NCBI GenBank assembly: GCA_050178795.1 | Contig: JBFXFT010000009.1 | Span: 1 to 38,407 of the forward strand | From: STF1-184 sp050178795 | Lineage (GTDB): Bacteria; Bacillota; Clostridia; Christensenellales; UBA1242 | Direction: 5' to 3' | Length of the DNA stretch: 38,407 bases | In this document: positions 17,051-25,769 of the stretch, piece by piece | How the letters are laid out: the number at the start of each line of letters is the position of its first letter | Numbering within the stretch: the stretch's first letter is position 1 | Translations under genes and position numbers: made by a program | Notes under the pieces: generated by a model | Databases searched by the model: none | What the model saw: the letters and a program-made list of their open reading frames with translations, nothing else | What the model was told of the DNA's origin: nothing

Positions 17051-17123
17051 TAATGGCAAAAAAATAATATACAAAAAGTACTTTATTTGTTATACTAGAA
17101 TAAATAATATGACACAATAATAG

Positions 17124-17151
17124 TTGTTTCTTAACAATTTTCTCATAAAAT
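17124..17151 (+). promoter_or_regulatory. candidate promoter of the VirB6-like gene
   Basis: TTGTTT (17124-17129), 16-base spacer, TAAAAT (17146-17151). TATACA (17068-17073) with TATACT (17091-17096) is a weaker alternative. No terminator separates the preceding lipoprotein, so read-through is also possible. Confidence 0.4.
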
Positions 17152-17179
17152 ACAGTTTTTAATAGCATTGGAGGAGTTT

Positions 17180-19435
17180 ATGAATTTAATTTTTAGGGTA
17201 AGTCAATTGGGTGGTTTTGTTGAAGATATATGGTTTTTAATCAAAAACACCATACTAGTTTATTTTGCCAACATTTTTTATGGCATTTTTCTTGGCATTT
17301 CCGCAATTCTTGATGTAGTTCAAAACTTGTTTAGGAAATTGGCTGGGCTTGATAGTTATCAAATTGATGGCGAAGCAGGCGAAACTACAGGCGATGTAAT
17401 TTTGTCCATAATAAATAGTCAAACAATTATGAACATTTTCTATTCTCTTTTAATACTTGGCATTGTTCTATTATTCATCTCTACATTTGTAGCTGTAATT
17501 AAAAGCGAATATGAACCAATGGAAAAGAAAAATTCCAATGGTAAAGGCAAAATAATTGGTAAGGCTTTAAAAGCACTTATGAATTTTGCCGTTGTTCCAG
17601 CGGTTGCTGTATTTGGATTATGGATTGGTAACGCGCTACTTGGTTCTCTTGACATGGCTACGGCAGGTACTGGCGACACCACTTTGAGCTCAAGAATTTT
17701 TGTCGTTTCAACTTATGATGCAAACCGTTTAAGAGAGGGCGGAGCAAGTTATGATGAAGACTTTTATGATTTAGTCGTTGGTACTGGTAGCGGTACTGGT
17801 GTTAATAACTTTGGAATATTTGTTGAAGGCAATAGCGGTGTGCTTAACTACACAGTAGCAGATAAAGTAGACCAAGCGTTTATGAATCAGACTACAATTA
17901 CAAACCCAAATGACCACTTTGATCAATCAACAGATTTCTTAATTGATGTTGTGTATGATTTACTTGATGGTGCACCAACTTATAGTACATCATTAACTTT
18001 CTCTATATATAGTTTAAGGTTGGTTTGGTATTACTACGACTTAACAGCCTTTAACTTTATTATTGGTATAGGTGTTTCACTTATGTTAATAGTTATTTTA
18101 GCGCAAGTTCTACTTGGACTTGTTAAACGTCTATATGCGTTAACTATGTTGTTTGTAATTTCTCCACCTATTGTTGCACTAACACCAATTAATGAAGATA
18201 TTTACAAGAACTGGAAAAAGGAATTTATTAAACAAGCAATAAGTTCTTATGCTGTCGTTGTAACTATGAACATATTTATCATACTGATACCAGTACTTAC
18301 AAGTATAAATTTCTTCCCAGTTTCATCTACCGCAAGTGAGGCAACTACAGTGTTAGTTGGCTTCCAAAATTTATTAGCGCAAATGTTAATTATTCTTGGT
18401 GGCGCGGTATTCTTTAAAGATTTCAGCAAGATGATTGCTGCTATGATAGGTTCGGAAGATGCTCTTGATGTAGGCGCAGGTAAGAGCGAGGCTTATACTA
18501 AGGCACTTGGTAAGAGTGCTGTAGTTGGAGCAGGCGTTCTAGGTGCTGGTATTGGTCTTGGAACAGCTCCATTTAAAGGACTTGCTGCTGGTACTAGAGC
18601 AGTCGGTGCTGGCGCAAAAGCCATAAAAACTGGCGTATCTAATATGAGCAAAAACTATTCAAATTTAAGAGAGGCTGGCGTAAGCAAATGGCAAGCAGCC
18701 ACAATGGCCGCTTCGTTACCACTACAAAATGCCGCTATGAAGGGCTTTAAAACACTTCAAAGCATTGCTGCTCCAAAAGATGCAAACGGAAATCCTATGG
18801 GCTTCTTTAAAGGCAATTCAAAAAGGATTAAGACGGCAGTTAAAGGCGGTAAGGATATGTTTGAAAAATTTGCAAAATATAATCCTTCATCTAATGCGCT
18901 TGGCTTAGCAAAATTCTATAAGAACTTCACAGAACCATTTAGTGCTAAAGAAGAAAAAGGAAAGAAAGTTCAGGCTCTTGAGACCGAGGCAACAAGACAC
19001 AAAGAAACTATGGCAGGGCTTGACAGACTTAACAAAAACACTGCTCCAAATAAAGGTCTTAATGGTATGACAAAGAATAGTGGCGAAGACCCAACAGATT
19101 CAGAAAAAATTAAAGCAGCTATTCAATTTAGTAGCGGTGAAGTTGGTCGTCTAGATGAACTAATGAAGACGGAGACAGATAAGGCAAAACAAAACAGCTT
19201 GAATCGTGAGAGAGGCGAAAGAGAAGAAGACATTAAAGGATTGGAAGAATTAAAACGATACTTGATTGATAATCCAAGCGTAAGTGTTGAAGACTTAAAA
19301 GGCAGCCGTGTAGATACTGGTTCTGCTCTATCCACAGAGGAAAAGATGCACATAAATAAATTAATAGAGAGCGCAAGAACAGTAGAAAAAATATCTGAAA
19401 AAATTGACGACTTGTCAAAGAAACAACGCAAATAA
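17180..19435 (+). CDS. VirB6/TrbL-like polytopic membrane channel protein
   Basis: A 751-residue membrane protein likely forming the inner-membrane channel of the apparatus. Hydrophobic segments are at about 19-50, 82-108 and 133-156. A polar, probably external loop follows (about 157-285). Another membrane cluster lies at about 289-420, including the LYALTMLFVISPPIVALTP segment characteristic of TrbL/VirB6-type proteins. A Gly/Ala-rich stretch follows (nucleotides about 18520-18620), then a long charged, probably cytoplasmic, coiled tail of about 250 residues. GGAGGAG at 17170-17176 favours the ATG at 17180 over the TTG at 17168. A strong terminator follows. The long tail is larger than in minimal VirB6 proteins and could contact the VirB4 ATPase; that is inference. 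Confidence 0.88.
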   Translation: MNLIFRVSQLGGFVEDIWFLIKNTILVYFANIFYGIFLGISAILDVVQNLFRKLAGLDSYQIDGEAGETTGDVILSIINSQTIMNIFYSLLILGIVLLFISTFVAVIKSEYEPMEKKNSNGKGKIIGKALKALMNFAVVPAVAVFGLWIGNALLGSLDMATAGTGDTTLSSRIFVVSTYDANRLREGGASYDEDFYDLVVGTGSGTGVNNFGIFVEGNSGVLNYTVADKVDQAFMNQTTITNPNDHFDQSTDFLIDVVYDLLDGAPTYSTSLTFSIYSLRLVWYYYDLTAFNFIIGIGVSLMLIVILAQVLLGLVKRLYALTMLFVISPPIVALTPINEDIYKNWKKEFIKQAISSYAVVVTMNIFIILIPVLTSINFFPVSSTASEATTVLVGFQNLLAQMLIILGGAVFFKDFSKMIAAMIGSEDALDVGAGKSEAYTKALGKSAVVGAGVLGAGIGLGTAPFKGLAAGTRAVGAGAKAIKTGVSNMSKNYSNLREAGVSKWQAATMAASLPLQNAAMKGFKTLQSIAAPKDANGNPMGFFKGNSKRIKTAVKGGKDMFEKFAKYNPSSNALGLAKFYKNFTEPFSAKEEKGKKVQALETEATRHKETMAGLDRLNKNTAPNKGLNGMTKNSGEDPTDSEKIKAAIQFSSGEVGRLDELMKTETDKAKQNSLNRERGEREEDIKGLEELKRYLIDNPSVSVEDLKGSRVDTGSALSTEEKMHINKLIESARTVEKISEKIDDLSKKQRK

Positions 19436-19442
19436 AAACGAG

Positions 19443-19472
19443 AAACCTTAAATGAAAATTTAAGGTTTTTTT
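19443..19472 (+). terminator. intrinsic terminator after the VirB6-like gene
   Basis: AAACCTTAAAT (19443-19453) pairs with ATTTAAGGTTT (19458-19468) around GAAA, followed by a T run. Confidence 0.93.
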
Positions 19473-19508
19473 GTTGCATTATTGCTAGTCTTTTTGTTTG
19501 ATATTTAG

Positions 19509-19514
19509 TATAAT
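19509..19514 (+). promoter_or_regulatory. candidate -10 box of the VirB4 gene
   Basis: A perfect TATAAT lies 40 bases before the start codon and after the VirB6 terminator. The best -35-like match, TTGCTA at 19482-19487, is too far (21 bases), so this promoter may be weak or activator-dependent. Confidence 0.35.
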
Positions 19515-19554
19515 TAGGTATAAATTATAAAACTTGACGGACAGGGGAGATATT

Positions 19555-22227
19555 ATGAGATTTATTCCAAGAAAGACAAAAGTTAAAATGGAGTTTTTTA
19601 AAGGCGTAACTTTGTCGGATATAATAATTGGATTTATTGGAGTTGCAGGACTCATTTTAATAGCTACAAGCAATTTTGAATATAATTATGCTTTTGCAAT
19701 AAGTTGGGCGAGCATACTTGTTACCTTGTTTATGCCTGTTTCTGACGATTTGAGGCTTTATTACACAATAGTTTTACTATTTAGATTTTCTGCGTTTAAA
19801 CGCAAATATAGCAAAGTAGATGAAGATAGGCACGCAGATATTAAAGAACTAATACCATACAAGGGCATTTATAACGGCAAATACTTAAAATATGACAACT
19901 ATTACGCACAAGTAATAGAGATTCAACCAAAAGAATTCTTTTTACTTACAGAGCAAAAACAAAATCAACTAATTGACATTTTTGCAAACGCTTTAAGGCG
20001 TTTAACTGCCGCTCAAACTGCAAGTTTAATTAAGGTAAATAAACCACTTTTGCTTGACGAGTACATACAAAACGAAGATAGAAAATATGAAACAGTTTTG
20101 GAAATGGGCGACAAGGGCGAAATAGATAAAGAGGAACTAGAAGCAAGGAGCATGGTTTTTGAAAACCGTGTTTCAACTATGAACTATATAAATACCGTTG
20201 AAAGAACTTACAAAGACCACTTTTATTTGGTTATTTATGATAGTGACAAGGTTATGTTGGAATCTACTGTAAATGGTATGATTTCTTACATGATGAATAG
20301 CCCAATTCCTATTTATTCTAGATATCTGCAAGAAAAAGAGTTGGCGGTTTTCTTAAAGGCGAACTACACAAAAGACTTTGATGAAAGGCAACTTGAAGGT
20401 ATGCCAATGGAAAAAGTTATTGACTGGACTATGCCTAAAAATGTCACTTTTAGAACTGCGCAAACGCTAGTAGATGGCAAAGTTTATAGGGCATTCAATA
20501 TTACCGACTACCCAATAAATGTGCGAAATGCGTGGGCTTATGACCTATTTGCAATGCCAAACACAAAGGCTGTTGTAAATATTAAGCCAATACTAAAATA
20601 TGAGGCAGAAAAATTAATAGATAAAGCCATAATAGAAATGGAAAGCAAGACGGCATATAGTGCCAAAACTAGTACACAAATAGAAAATGAAACTCACCTT
20701 ACAACCTTAAAAGAGTTGTTGGTACAATTAAAAACAGGCAATGAAAACTTGTTTGATGTAAACTTCTTTTTGACCTGTGAAGACAATATGAAAAAAGAGA
20801 TGAGAGCATTATTAAAACAAGAAGGTTTTAAGTACTCTGAAATGTTTGGTCGTCAAGTTGATGCCTTTATAAGTTCAAACATAAGTAGGCTTGATACGGT
20901 GAACGAAAATAAGAGGGGCGTACACACTTCATCGGTTGCTGCTATGTTCCCATTTATTAGCAGTGCACTTATGGATAGAGGCGGTTTCTATATAGGACAT
21001 AATGATTTTGGTCCTGTATTTGTAAACTTCTTTATGAGAAACAATGAGCGTATTAACTCTAACCTTATGATTATTGGCAAGTCTGGTAGTGGTAAGAGCT
21101 TCGCAACAAAGACTCTACTTGCAAACTTAGCAGCCGATAATAGCAAAATATTTATTCTTGACCCAGAAAATGAGTATGAAATTTTAACTGAGAACCTAAA
21201 AGGTCAAGCCATTGACGTTGGTACTGGTATGCAGGGTCGTATCAATCCGTTCCACATAACTCCATCACTGCAAGGTGAGGGCGTTACAGTGAGCGACGAT
21301 TACTCTTCACACCTTCAATTCTTGGAGCAATTCTTTAGGGTAATTTTGGAGGGTATTTCTCCAGATGCGTTTGAAAAAGTAAACACTTTGGTCGTTGAAA
21401 TGTATACCGAAAAGGGTATAAATCAAGGCACCGATATCAGCACTCTAAAACCAACCGATTTTCCAGTTTTTGATGACCTATATAGGATTATTAACACCAA
21501 AGTTAAGGCAGAAAAAGACGAATATTTGAGAAGAATGTATCAAATAATTCAAACATATATTCAAAAGTTCTCAAGCGGTGGTCGTAACTCCAATCTTTGG
21601 AACGGTGCAACGACATTGGAGACAAAAGAAAACTTTGTTACATTTAGTTTTAGGTCCTTACTTGCAAACAACAACATGGTAATTGCAAATGCCCAAATGA
21701 TGCTTGTTCTTAGATATTTAAACAATGAAATAATAAAGAACAGAGAGTTCAACAATATGATGGGCTTTGAAGAGGAAGACCCAAACAGAAGAAAGGTTAT
21801 CATAACAGTTGATGAGGCGCACGTCTTTATTAACCCTAACTACCCAATCGCTCTAAACTTTATGGAGCAAATGGCAAAACGTATTCGTAAATATTCAGGT
21901 ATGCAAATAATCATTACTCAAAACATTAAAGACTTCGTAGGTAGTGAGGACATTGCAAGACAATCTGCCGCGGTTATCAATGCGAGCCAATATTCTATGA
22001 TATTTGGTCTATCTCCAAACGATATGAGTGACCTAGTTGACCTTTATAGGAATGCGGGTGGTATAAACGAGGACGAGCAAGATGCAATTGCAACCGCTGG
22101 TCGTGGTGACGCGTTCTTAATAACTAGTCCTTTAAGTAGAACCTCTGTAAGCATAGTGGCTTTACCTCCTGTAAGGAAACTATTTGAAAAGAGAAAGAAA
22201 GACAAGCCAGAAGAGGAAGAAGAATAA
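19555..22227 (+). CDS. PrgI-VirB4 fusion, type IV secretion ATPase
   Basis: Motor ATPase that energises pilus assembly and substrate transport in type IV systems. The 890-residue protein starts with a PrgI-like unit of about 85 residues: a positively charged start, two membrane segments (about 22-40 and 44-60) and a basic stretch. In many Gram-positive systems this is a separate protein. It continues as VirB4/TraE/TrbE, with Walker A GKSGSGKS (508-515), the LDPENEYE segment shortly after and Walker B VIITVDEAH (748-756), followed by the TQN sensor motif typical of HerA/VirB4 ATPases. AGGGGAGA fits the ATG at 19555; the TTG at 19534 lies upstream of it. The C-terminus is acidic. Terminators flank it on both sides, so it is probably a single-gene unit. 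Confidence 0.95.
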   Translation: MRFIPRKTKVKMEFFKGVTLSDIIIGFIGVAGLILIATSNFEYNYAFAISWASILVTLFMPVSDDLRLYYTIVLLFRFSAFKRKYSKVDEDRHADIKELIPYKGIYNGKYLKYDNYYAQVIEIQPKEFFLLTEQKQNQLIDIFANALRRLTAAQTASLIKVNKPLLLDEYIQNEDRKYETVLEMGDKGEIDKEELEARSMVFENRVSTMNYINTVERTYKDHFYLVIYDSDKVMLESTVNGMISYMMNSPIPIYSRYLQEKELAVFLKANYTKDFDERQLEGMPMEKVIDWTMPKNVTFRTAQTLVDGKVYRAFNITDYPINVRNAWAYDLFAMPNTKAVVNIKPILKYEAEKLIDKAIIEMESKTAYSAKTSTQIENETHLTTLKELLVQLKTGNENLFDVNFFLTCEDNMKKEMRALLKQEGFKYSEMFGRQVDAFISSNISRLDTVNENKRGVHTSSVAAMFPFISSALMDRGGFYIGHNDFGPVFVNFFMRNNERINSNLMIIGKSGSGKSFATKTLLANLAADNSKIFILDPENEYEILTENLKGQAIDVGTGMQGRINPFHITPSLQGEGVTVSDDYSSHLQFLEQFFRVILEGISPDAFEKVNTLVVEMYTEKGINQGTDISTLKPTDFPVFDDLYRIINTKVKAEKDEYLRRMYQIIQTYIQKFSSGGRNSNLWNGATTLETKENFVTFSFRSLLANNNMVIANAQMMLVLRYLNNEIIKNREFNNMMGFEEEDPNRRKVIITVDEAHVFINPNYPIALNFMEQMAKRIRKYSGMQIIITQNIKDFVGSEDIARQSAAVINASQYSMIFGLSPNDMSDLVDLYRNAGGINEDEQDAIATAGRGDAFLITSPLSRTSVSIVALPPVRKLFEKRKKDKPEEEEE

Positions 22228-22235
22228 AATTACTA

Positions 22236-22263
22236 AAAAGCACTTTAGCAGAGTGCTTTTTTA
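22236..22263 (+). terminator. intrinsic terminator after the VirB4 gene
   Basis: AAAAGCACT (22236-22244) pairs with AGTGCTTTT (22252-22260), followed by further T. Confidence 0.9.
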
Positions 22264-22272
22264 TTTTACCTA

Positions 22273-22301
22273 TTGCAATTTTTAATGTATTATGTTATTA
22301 T
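22273..22301 (+). promoter_or_regulatory. extended -10 promoter of the duplicated-domain gene
   Basis: TTGCAA (22273-22278), 17-base spacer, TATTAT (22296-22301), with TG one base upstream of the -10 box. Confidence 0.65.
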
Positions 22302-22338
22302 TATGTTGAAAATAAACTATATATAAGCGAGGTTATAT

Positions 22339-25300
22339 ATGGAAGATAGAAAATTAGAAAGTAATAGCGCTCAATATGTTCAATACTACGATAAGGGTTG
22401 GGATGTATTTTCTATGCTTGGAGAGAGCGTAAAACAAAGTGAGTTTGCTGGACAAGGTGGTAATTTACGTAAGAGAATTACTCAATTTTTGGTAAATAAA
22501 AACATTACTCCTGATACAGCACAGGATTTTTTGACGAAAAGAAATAGTAGAATTAGAAGTTTTGACGAATTAGTTGAAATGACTTTTAGGGCATATAAAG
22601 ACCAAGACCAAGTAACAGATAGAATTGTAAAAGACTTAATTTACGACATTAAAAGAGAAGAAAACAAAGTTGTATCAAAGGCTATGTACACACCTAAAGA
22701 CTTGATTGCACTTGTACAATACGCAAGAATTCAAGAGCATAAGGAAGTTGCAGACAGTTTAATTTCAGGCAAAGACATTAATAAAAATAACATAAGCCAC
22801 AATGCAGTACCATACTACAAATTAGTAAATGGCGTTGAGGTGCCTTATTATGACTACGCTAGCGTTAAAAATAAAAAATATAGGGGCTTAGAATTTCCTT
22901 TTAGCAAGTTTTATGTTACAGATAATAAAACATATTTGAGCGCTTCTGAGCAAACATTTGACAAATATGAAATGTTTAAACATAACTTAAAGTCTCAATG
23001 GGGCTATACTGTTAAGACTGGATATAAAGCGCCAACCAATGACTACCCAGTAAGAAAAGAGGGCAGAAGAATATTTGTTGATGAAGATTCTCTTAGCAAT
23101 ACCGAGGCTGCCGTTGGTGCAATGTACGAAGTAACTAAGGCTCAATCAAAAATGCGTTTTGGTAGAGTTCAAAGATTATTTGAAAATAGAACATTAAAAA
23201 CTGAAAAAGCAGACTTTAACCCAAGAAAGGCTTTCAAGTACGAAAAAGAGCAATTCAAAAAACATAAAGCGTTAATTGAAGACGTAATTGCTATTTTGTC
23301 TACAATCAATATGGCAAGAATGTATATGACTGGCGAGACTTTCCACAAAATTGAAGACTATTTAACATTACAAGCATCAAGAAAACTTGCTGGAATAACC
23401 AGTTTAAAATCGCCTTGGGTATTGCCTTATATATCTAAAAGAGTATTGGCAATAAGCGAGATGAATTATTTTAAAAACGGCATAGATACACTTGCAGAAT
23501 ATAAAGAACTATATTCTCGTGGCTACCAAAAAATAAGAAATTTAGACGAATTAACAAGTCTTGCTGACATAATGTTTGCCGAAAAAGATTATGAAAACAC
23601 AGCACAAAGAATTTTTAGCCCACAAGAAGATAATGCAAAAACAAAATCACAAGATGCTGAAAAAGGACCTGAAAATGGACCTAAAACACCAGATGGTAGT
23701 AAGGGCGCAGAGGTAAGTGAGCAAGACGCTTCATATATGAATACCGACTTATTTAAAGCGAAAGTCGCTGCCGACCAAGCAAGGATAAATGAAGAAAAAT
23801 TAACTCCCAGAAAAGCCGATACACTAGGCAAGGATTTAGGTGGTCCAGCATTTGGTGCGGCAGCAGGAAACACTGGAACTCCAAATAGCAAAGAGGGAGA
23901 ACAACAGTCAGATACACCTGTGGCACAAGAAGGTCCAAAGGAGCCAGCAGTTGTTGCTCCAGTTGAAGACCACAAAGAAGAAATAGGTGGAGAAGGCAAT
24001 GCAGATAACCCTCAACCTAAGGCAGATTCTCCAGTTGAAGATCAACCAGTTGTGGAAGAAGACCATAAGGAACCAGTGATTGAGGAAGACCACAAAGAAC
24101 CAGTTGCAAAAGAAGATAACAACAAAGACGAAGTAAAAGATGAGGTTAAGACGCCTGTAATTGAAATTAAAGACGCTCAACTTTATTTGACAGAAGAAGA
24201 AAATACTTTTAAGCAATATGAGACTTTTAAAAACCAAATAACATCTGTTTGGGGTTATGACTTAGATTTGGAAAGTGCCGATAAGAACCCTAAAACTGCT
24301 GTATCAAGATTAGGTAATACGATTATTATTAATGAAAATGTTTCAACCAACACAGAAAATGCAATTAAAGCAATGCAAGAGATTGTAAGAGAGCAAGTTA
24401 AGAGCGGAAAAATTGTAGGTTCATCATTAACTGAGGAACAAATACCAGTTTATAAGAGCCACAAGGGAGCAATTCAAGAGGTTATAACCTTATTGGCAAC
24501 CGCAAATATGGCAAAGATATATATGGACGGAGAATTGCTAAATAAAGTTCAAGATTACTTAATTACTCAAGCAAACAATGAGATTGCACGTGAAGGTTTA
24601 AATGAAGAATGGCTAATCGCTTATATGGGTAAAGAAATGAGTGCGGTTAGTTCACTTAATTTCATTCAAAATAGCGCAAAGGCTAAAGAAACTGTGACAG
24701 AAGTTGTTCCACCTTTAAAAGACCCAAGAGAATTTCTTAAAGAAAAGGATGAGGCTCTTAGAATTACTGAAGAACAAAAAAATAAGTCAGCAGTTCCACC
24801 ATTACTAGACCCTAGAACATCTTTCCGAGCAAACCCTCAACCTAGAGTTATTGACCATGAATTTCTTGGTGCTAGAAGATTTGCTCATCCACTACATGAA
24901 GGTCAAGGCTACGCAATACCACAATCTAAACCAGTTGTACCACAAAAAGTTGTAGCAGTTGATGCAATAAAAGAAGAGCCAGTTGATGAGAGCAAAATAA
25001 CAGTTGTCAATAAAAAGGTTACTCAAAGAGGAATTGTTGAAGAAAAGGTTCAAATTGACAAGAACAGACTTGAAGATGCAAAACAAAGTTTACAAGCTTA
25101 TTTGAGACATAATATTACAGATAATGTTGCCGATACCACTAAATATAGAGTTTTGTCCGCTAATTACTTGACAATTAAGTCCGCTGAAAGGCAAAATGTA
25201 GAGTATAGAGCTCTTGCTGATGCAATTACAAAAGATATTGTAAAAGATATAGACGAAAATACTCAAAAATATGTAAAGGCAGACAAGTCAGATGTTTTAG

Positions 25301-25443
25301 TATCTCCTTATCACATAATAAATAGGTATTTGGAGAACAAAAAGAAAAACACACCAAACAAAGATAAAGCAGAAATATTTGGCAAGGTAATAAAAGACAA
25401 TATTGATCTTTTAAAGGTTCGTGCCGAACATAAAGAGCCTTAA
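22339..25443 (+). CDS. 1034-residue protein with an internally duplicated domain, secretion-locus partner
   Basis: I do not recognise this family. There is no signal peptide or membrane segment, so it is probably cytoplasmic. Two copies of one domain lie at about residues 195-380 and 612-780, alignable throughout: TFDKYEMFKHNLKSQWGY with TFKQYETFKNQITSVWGY, TEAAVGAMYEVTKAQ with TENAIKAMQEIVREQ, and INMARMYMTGE with ANMAKIYMDGE. Between them is a Pro/Glu/Lys-rich linker with repeated E-D-H-K-E-P units. After copy 2 come two PPLxDPR motifs (residues about 790-826) and a helical, charged C-terminus. The layout of each copy faintly recalls a zincin or ArdC-like domain whose HExxH would be lost (YEVTK, QEIVR), but this is weak. 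GAGG precedes the ATG. It could be a transported substrate, a scaffold or a processing factor for the machine. Confidence 0.85.
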   Translation: MEDRKLESNSAQYVQYYDKGWDVFSMLGESVKQSEFAGQGGNLRKRITQFLVNKNITPDTAQDFLTKRNSRIRSFDELVEMTFRAYKDQDQVTDRIVKDLIYDIKREENKVVSKAMYTPKDLIALVQYARIQEHKEVADSLISGKDINKNNISHNAVPYYKLVNGVEVPYYDYASVKNKKYRGLEFPFSKFYVTDNKTYLSASEQTFDKYEMFKHNLKSQWGYTVKTGYKAPTNDYPVRKEGRRIFVDEDSLSNTEAAVGAMYEVTKAQSKMRFGRVQRLFENRTLKTEKADFNPRKAFKYEKEQFKKHKALIEDVIAILSTINMARMYMTGETFHKIEDYLTLQASRKLAGITSLKSPWVLPYISKRVLAISEMNYFKNGIDTLAEYKELYSRGYQKIRNLDELTSLADIMFAEKDYENTAQRIFSPQEDNAKTKSQDAEKGPENGPKTPDGSKGAEVSEQDASYMNTDLFKAKVAADQARINEEKLTPRKADTLGKDLGGPAFGAAAGNTGTPNSKEGEQQSDTPVAQEGPKEPAVVAPVEDHKEEIGGEGNADNPQPKADSPVEDQPVVEEDHKEPVIEEDHKEPVAKEDNNKDEVKDEVKTPVIEIKDAQLYLTEEENTFKQYETFKNQITSVWGYDLDLESADKNPKTAVSRLGNTIIINENVSTNTENAIKAMQEIVREQVKSGKIVGSSLTEEQIPVYKSHKGAIQEVITLLATANMAKIYMDGELLNKVQDYLITQANNEIAREGLNEEWLIAYMGKEMSAVSSLNFIQNSAKAKETVTEVVPPLKDPREFLKEKDEALRITEEQKNKSAVPPLLDPRTSFRANPQPRVIDHEFLGARRFAHPLHEGQGYAIPQSKPVVPQKVVAVDAIKEEPVDESKITVVNKKVTQRGIVEEKVQIDKNRLEDAKQSLQAYLRHNITDNVADTTKYRVLSANYLTIKSAERQNVEYRALADAITKDIVKDIDENTQKYVKADKSDVLVSPYHIINRYLENKKKNTPNKDKAEIFGKVIKDNIDLLKVRAEHKEP

Positions 25444-25470
25444 AAATAATATTATTGGAGGGAAAACAAA

Positions 25471-25716
25471 ATGGCAAATGATATGAGTATACAAGCAATG
25501 GAGTTAAGTTTTACAATTTTGGAAGACATAATCATGTTAAAACCATTGACAAATAAAAAGGACCTTATGGCTATAGCAAACAAGGCAAGTGCCGATGCAA
25601 ATGCGTCAAATAAGTACCCTGAAGTTGTTAAAATGGCATACAGAGAAATGGTAAAAAAATTAGAAACTTTAACCTTTGACGATATTAAAGAGATTAGAGA
25701 AATAATTGAAGATTAA
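25471..25716 (+). CDS. small helical protein of unknown function, co-transcribed with the duplicated-domain gene
   Basis: An 81-residue soluble, mostly helical protein, starting 28 bases after the 1034-residue protein ends, behind a good GGAGG site. No promoter lies between, so the two genes form an operon ending at a strong terminator. It has no Cys pair, membrane segment or recognised motif. Charged residues concentrate in the C-terminal half (EMVKKLETLTFDDIKEIREI). As the last gene of the secretion locus it may be a chaperone or partner of its neighbour, which is inference from position and size only. Confidence 0.8.
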   Translation: MANDMSIQAMELSFTILEDIIMLKPLTNKKDLMAIANKASADANASNKYPEVVKMAYREMVKKLETLTFDDIKEIREIIED

Positions 25717-25721
25717 TAAAA

Positions 25722-25751
25722 AAAACTGTAAGAAATTCTTACAGTTTTTTT
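25722..25751. terminator. bidirectional terminator
   Basis: AACTGTAAGAA (25724-25734) pairs with TTCTTACAGTT (25736-25746) with A and T runs on both sides. It closes the secretion locus on plus and fba on minus. Confidence 0.92.
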
Positions 25752-25769
25752 ATGCTTATTATTTTTTTA

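Larger units (their letters stand above)
12579..25716. other. type IV secretion-like locus (coupling ATPase, pilin, VirB6, PrgI-VirB4 and accessory genes)
   Basis: Seven genes of a type IV secretion-like apparatus are contiguous: the coupling ATPase on minus, then on plus the pilin, a lipoprotein, a VirB6-like protein, a PrgI-VirB4 fusion, a duplicated-domain protein and a small helical protein. The giant surface protein at 5031 is its immediate neighbour. No relaxase, transfer origin, integrase, VirB8-like protein or cell-wall hydrolase is visible in the window. Base composition and codon style look like the flanking housekeeping genes. I infer a chromosomally fixed export or contact machine rather than a complete conjugative element. 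Confidence 0.75.

Noticed and set aside
17168..17179. TTG start for the VirB6-like gene
   Set aside because: The GGAGGAG site lies inside that extension and serves the ATG at 17180; the same reasoning moves the starts of rsmA, the coupling protein, the pilin, the locus lipoprotein and VirB4.
23589..24237. Minus-strand frames opposite the linker of the 1034-residue protein
   Set aside because: They are antisense shadows of the Pro/Glu-rich linker, without start signals.
12579..25716. Integrative conjugative element with attachment sites
   Set aside because: No integrase, relaxase, tRNA target or flanking direct repeats were found by eye within the window.
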